A stretch of DNA of 11,994 bases from Ectocarpus siliculosus (lineage: Eukaryota; Sar; Phaeophyceae; Ectocarpales; Ectocarpaceae). Shown in pieces: positions 7,829 to 11,994 of this stretch. The DNA lies in NCBI GenBank assembly GCA_000310025.1, contig FN649732.1, positions 722,932-734,925 on the forward strand, in the 5' to 3' direction. Position numbers and translations under genes: made by a program. Position 1 is the first letter of the stretch; the number at the start of each line of letters is the position of its first letter. The notes beneath the pieces are model-generated. The model was not told the DNA's origin and searched no databases. It was given only the letters and a program-made list of their open reading frames with translations.

Positions 7829-8189
7829 AGCTTTCTTTGGTGCTGCTCAGTGTTTGCTCAGCCAAGTGGGTGCTACCGGTGGTGGAATGTGGCGGTGTGC
7901 CTGCGTACCATTCTTTTCTCGCTCCATCTATCTCTCTCTCCAACTTATTGAAAGAAAAAATGAGAGGAGGCATACCCGGAGCTGGCAGTCCCGTGTGTTT
8001 TTCCTCTTCTGCGCTGGCGCCTGGCCTAGTTTGGTTCGCCCCTGCACATGACGTGCGTATCATAGAATGTACCATGCGCCGGATGACCGACCGCTCTACG
8101 AACGGAACCACCGGGGATGACAGACTCTTTTTGCCGCGAATTAATCTCCTCCCATACTGCTTCCCCTGATATCTTCGAACAGGTAATTT

Positions 8190-8205
8190 ACATGTAGCTA
8201 CATGT
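8190..8205. repeat. 16-bp perfect palindrome
   Basis: ACATGTAGCTACATGT is its own reverse complement. It could be a dimeric protein-binding site or chance. Nothing nearby assigns a role. Confidence 0.8.
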
Positions 8206-10559
8206 GCTGTCGGTGTGCAAACTCGCCCCCTCCCCCCTGTCAGTACCCTGAACGTGGATCATTTTTTGGCACGTCTTGCCCAGTAACCTACTGTTGATTC
8301 CCAAAATAACTTCTGCAGACATACACTCGTGGGCGGGGGGCAGATAGAGAGTAGGCTCGTGAGTCCCGAACCAAACGTACGGTCACAGTTTATTATGAGG
8401 AGACAATGAGGGACCGTAACGAAGAAAGGATGCGTGTGCGGTTAGTTAGACCTACGGCCACTGCTGTCAATTGGAATAAATCGATGTGGGTCTGTTCACC
8501 CACCAACCCTTTCGCGGGGTCATGTGTGGCCGGCACTTGCTGCAAACTGATGTCGTTCGGAGTACTTTATATCTTCGCGGCCGATGAGATGGAACAGCTA
8601 CTACTACATATATAAGGTAGGATATGTGAAACAGCTACGTACCAGGAGAGAGCGCGTGTGCACCTCCCCCACCCAACACGTGCCATCGGTGGACACGATC
8701 TCCTGACAACGCGGTAGGAGAAACATGTGGGTAGCGCGAAGTAAAGTTATGCAGCCTTTCATTCGTCGCGCCAAAAAAGAAAAAAGGCACGCCAGGGAAA
8801 CGTAATGCAGCCACTGCCTGTACCCCTAAGCCCGAGTGGCAAATCCGTGCACGGCAGCCTCAAGTACACCCTATGCACCAACCCATAGATACAGGCAGCG
8901 ACATAGGTACATGGTCAGCAAAGGCGTGGACTACTCGGGTGCGTCGCAGTCGTGGCCAACGCAGTACTTACTGTAGAACACAAATCACCCTAATCCCCAA
9001 CGCGGACGCAGCAGCTGGTCACCGGTCCGGGTAACCTATTGGGTCAGAGCTCGCTTATGCAACAGCAGTTGACATTACGCTGCAGTAGAACCAAATACCA
9101 AGAAATTCCGGGCGCTGGCTCGCGGAGCTGGTGGATTGGTGTGTCCGGAATCCGGACCGAAAACCGGAGAAATTGTGACACCAAAGGAGGGGGCTCAGAA
9201 TGAAGAGAGTTCCTTGGCCGGAAAAACACGGGTTCTACGAACAAAGCGTGCAACGCCTGTTTCTTTCAATTCAGTAAGAAGAGTGCAGGGTCTAACCTTT
9301 TAAATGAAGTTGAAGCAACTTGCTTTTCTTCCTGCAAGCCCCTCGCAAACCTGAAGATGCTGTCCATATTCCTAATGCCTGTAGGCGCAAATTTTTAGCG
9401 CGACGCTACTCCATCCAGCCGTATTACATGCATGACTCCACCCCAAACGACGGTCGTCGCGCAACACGGAGATCACCGAACGCCACTCTTTATCTGAGGC
9501 ATATACCGCCTGAGGCTGAACCTCACCCCACGGGGAGGCTGGATCTTATGAGCGGGGCGGTACGCCTAAGCGAAATTTCAGTGGCTGGCTTTGCGATGTG
9601 CCGATACCCAAAAACCATGCCCGCAGCACCCAGAATGCAATCATTTATCACACAGCGAGAGAGCGGGCCGGGACCCGGTGCAAAACGATGCCGGTAGACC
9701 CCCCTACAAGCGGGGGACCAACAGATATGTCAGCAAAAATTCTCCCCAAATGCAGTGATACCGAACCACACCACTACTGGAGTGCGGGACACTGCGGCTA
9801 AGCAGCTAGAGATATAGTACCAAGGGAGAAGGCAGTTGTCAGGTCATTCGGGCAGAGGCAGAAACGGATTGATGGCCAATACCGCTAGTTGACGTTTCGG
9901 TGTACCTTGCAAAGAAATGTCAACGAAGCACCAACCGAACCGTGCTCGCCACAAAAAAATAGCACACACCCTACTTGTAGCCTACGTATCTACAACGTGT
10001 ACAAACGCAACAAACGTATTAGTAACAAGGAGGAGCGACAGAGTCATGAAAATCGGAAATTGATTTCTGACAAAACACGTTCAACGGAAAAGACTGGGCC
10101 GAGCCATCAGAAATCGCTTCACCCGGTCTCCCGTTACAAGCGACGACGAAAATTTGCAAAGGAGTGATGCTACGGTAGGGCCATCACACTCCAATAAACC
10201 TGTTGCTCCCCTTGATGCTCCCCATGGCGGAAAAAGAGCGTGCCTGGCAGGCGACGTGGGGATCGACAAAAGATCTTCAACAGGACTGCGCGTTTTCTCC
10301 CAAAAGGGTCAAGCTTGCACCCCAAACGTGCACCCCCCTACCGCAGCAAACGACCGAGCTTAGGGTGTGACGTTGCCCGCGACCTTTCTGGCACCTCATT
10401 TCCCAGCAAACGCAACCGACAGAAGCGGGACCTCAAGCAAAGAATGTACTTGCCTATGTCACCTTTGAGAACTACCCCTTTTCCGCTCTAGCAACCAACA
10501 GGGCTCCGAGGGGGCGAAACCCCTTCTCAGCAGCCTCTTGTCTATCTACCGTGTATGTG

Positions 10560-10575
10560 CCATATATATATATGG
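10560..10575. repeat. 16-bp AT palindrome
   Basis: CCATATATATATATGG is a perfect palindrome based on an AT dinucleotide run. It resembles a long CArG-like box in form only. Confidence 0.75.
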
Positions 10576-11352
10576 GTTGAGGCGCAAGAAAATGTCATGT
10601 TGGTGCAGGCACCAAACCGCGTGCTACAGGAGCCAGTCCCGATGGAATACATTCCTACCCGACGTTGGCCGAATGGCCCGGCGATACCTCCTTTGCCACG
10701 GGGAGAGGCTGCTGCCGCTACTTCGGTATCTGCTGCTGGTGCCACTACTCATGTGCGTATAAAAAAGAAAGCTCATGGATCACGTAGAGATGACAGAAAC
10801 AGGGCGGCAATCACGCCCGTGTGCCCCGCGTGGTCATGTTGCTGCTGTTACGTGCGTATACATGGCCATGTGCCTGCTTAGTTGAACGAATACACCGGGG
10901 GCGCGTCTCCGCCAGTTTGCTGCCCACAGGAAAAGGAGAGGTTTCAACAGAACGGTGCGTTGCAGCACGTGGTTGAATCGCGAAACAACAAGCAGAGGGT
11001 GCAAGGGGGGGGTACGTCTCAGAACATTGTATTTCAAGGAGGAAACCAGGGAAACCGCTAACTAAAAAGGCCAGGTGAGCTGAGGCTTGCAAGCCAGGGA
11101 AATTGATATCTGGCGTTGATCCTGAATGCGCCAGAGTTAAAAATCGTGCGCGTTCTCTCATCACACGGTGTACGATTTGCCACAATATGGACGGTCCGGA
11201 CCTGCCCCCTCCCACAGTGATCCTCATCTCCTAGTGCCCCCTTCAAAAACATGACATCGGCCTTTCAAACTCATCAACTACAAGAAAAACTTACTGTAAC
11301 GCGCATAGCGCACACTCTCGACTAGTGCAAGTCCCCCTGGTGAAATAATGTC

Positions 11353-11547
11353 GTGTGTCTTCCCAACCCGGCCTGGCGCCTGGCGCAGCCAACGCTTGCT
11401 AACAAAATCAACAATGCTCACGTGGCACGCAAGACGTACGAATTCTCCTCCGCGGGCCCCCCGTCAGGGGACCCCTCGGACCAGACAGCAGCTTTTTCAT
11501 GTCTTCTGTCCGGCTACAGCAGCAGTAACACCGACGCATTTCATTGA
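11353..11547 (+). CDS. Possible terminal exon, unrecognised
   Basis: The frame closes with TGA after NTDAFH. It holds well-balanced codons: PAWRLAQPTLANKIN, then HVARKTYEFSSAGPPSG and a Ser/Gly/Thr-rich tail. A possible acceptor, CTGGCGCAG, precedes CCA ACG CTT in phase 0 near 11388. An in-frame TAA lies just upstream, so if coding it must be a spliced 3' exon. I found no partner exon in the window, so this stays speculative. Confidence 0.22.
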   Translation: MCLPNPAWRLAQPTLANKINNAHVARKTYEFSSAGPPSGDPSDQTAAFSCLLSGYSSSNTDAFH

Positions 11548-11581
11548 CCAGCCCGCTAGAACGGTCTGTTCAATTGCAGTC

Positions 11582-11690
11582 GTGGCTCCGATACAAGAGC
11601 GTGGTGTAACAAATGGCCCTCGACCCTCACAGATCGACCCCCTTATATCGGAGCCCCCTCATATAAGGTACCGTCTTGTATCGGAGCCAC
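11582..11690. mobile_element. Small 109-bp inverted-repeat element
   Basis: GTGGCTCCGATACAAG at 11582-11597 is the exact reverse complement of 11675-11690. Between them a third partial copy (TATCGGAGCC at 11646-11655) sits in an 8-bp stem (CCTTATAT/ATATAAGG, 11641-11648 and 11661-11668). No clear target duplication is seen, so it could be a tiny MITE remnant or a structured RNA. Confidence 0.5.
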
Positions 11691-11781
11691 TGTTATCACA
11701 CACTCCTCACCTGCGGCGGTGCGTAGGGAGCTGTTGGTGCCCCCGCCTGTGGATGCATGAAAGACCCCTGTCAGAGACAAA

Positions 11782-11994
11782 ATGGGGGGGTGGGGTGGGG
11801 GGGGGGGTAGGGGGGGGGGTGGGGGCCATAAAAGTCCAACCCAAAGGAAAAAAGGAGCGGGGGGGGAAAGAAAAGGGCCCAAAGGAGCCCCGGGGGGAAC
11901 AAAAAAAACCACACATAAATTCCCAAGGGGGGGTTAAAAGTTAACAACCCCCCGGACCCGGGAAAACCCCCTTTTTTCTTTTTTTATCCCCCGC
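11782..11994. other. Homopolymer-rich contig end, probably low-quality sequence
   Basis: Almost every base is in a run: G7-G10 tracts, then A, G and C runs alternating to the last base. This differs sharply from the rest of the window and resembles the miscalled tail of a sequencing read. Frames translated through it are not meaningful. Confidence 0.75.

Larger units (their letters stand above)
7826..11352. other. No gene recognised
   Basis: This is a 3.5-kb stretch with only short open frames. The isolated splice-bounded candidates at 8643-8702, 8977-9021 and 11298-11332 (minus) do not chain together. Exact palindromes occur at 8190-8205, 9143-9157 and 10560-10575. No tRNA, rRNA or repeat array is apparent. 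Confidence 0.5.

Noticed and set aside
9320-9697. 125-codon plus-strand frame
   Set aside because: It is basic and proline-rich with no recognisable motif, and an equally open overlapping frame exists. It has no splice or start context.
10960-10990. GGTTGAATCGC, resembling a tRNA B box
   Set aside because: No A box at the right distance and no cloverleaf could be drawn.
11643-11916. Proline-rich minus-strand frames
   Set aside because: They translate the G-run contig end and the small inverted-repeat element.
1-11994. CRISPR array, bacterial operon, rRNA or phage genes
   Set aside because: No evenly spaced repeats, ribosome-binding-site-led frames or recognisable RNA genes were found.

Overview
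The window looks like nuclear DNA of a eukaryote with large introns. It has no compact bacterial operon, no ribosome-binding-site-led reading frames and no long uninterrupted gene. On the minus strand there is a chain of short, codon-rich blocks, each bounded by GT...AG splice signals, and their reading phases agree from one to the next. Base composition is close to balanced, introns run from about 0.3 to 1.3 kb, and CAG, GTT and CT microsatellites and homopolymers are frequent. This style fits a brown alga or related stramenopile, but that is an impression from composition and layout, not a match to any known sequence.

Region 1 (about 1-4543, minus strand) holds the only gene I can reconstruct with some confidence. 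Five exons (3369-3527, 2539-2686, 1133-1233, 738-826 and a last block from 307 down to about 113) join in phase into roughly 230 codons. The protein has about four hydrophobic segments followed by a basic, soluble stretch. I do not recognise the family. The 5' part is uncertain: either an ATG at 3538-3540 or a further exon at 4463-4543. The 3' part appears to run off the start of the window.

The largest intron of this gene (1234-2538) carries a 718-bp foldback element at 1558-2275. It is flanked on both sides by TTAA and has inverted arms of 282 and 293 bp around a 143-bp spacer. The inner 237 bp of the arms differ at only three positions. The element looks like a non-autonomous, MITE-like DNA transposon with a TTAA target site, and the gene's pre-mRNA should contain it as a long hairpin. 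A diverged tandem repeat (3599-3744) lies in the next intron upstream.

Region 2 (about 4544-11580) has no gene I can support. It contains microsatellites, short palindromes, a short direct repeat and a few isolated splice-bounded candidate blocks that do not chain together. Region 3 (11353-11994) holds a possible terminal exon on the plus strand, a small 109-bp inverted-repeat element and a final 200 bp of homopolymer-rich sequence that resembles a low-quality contig end.
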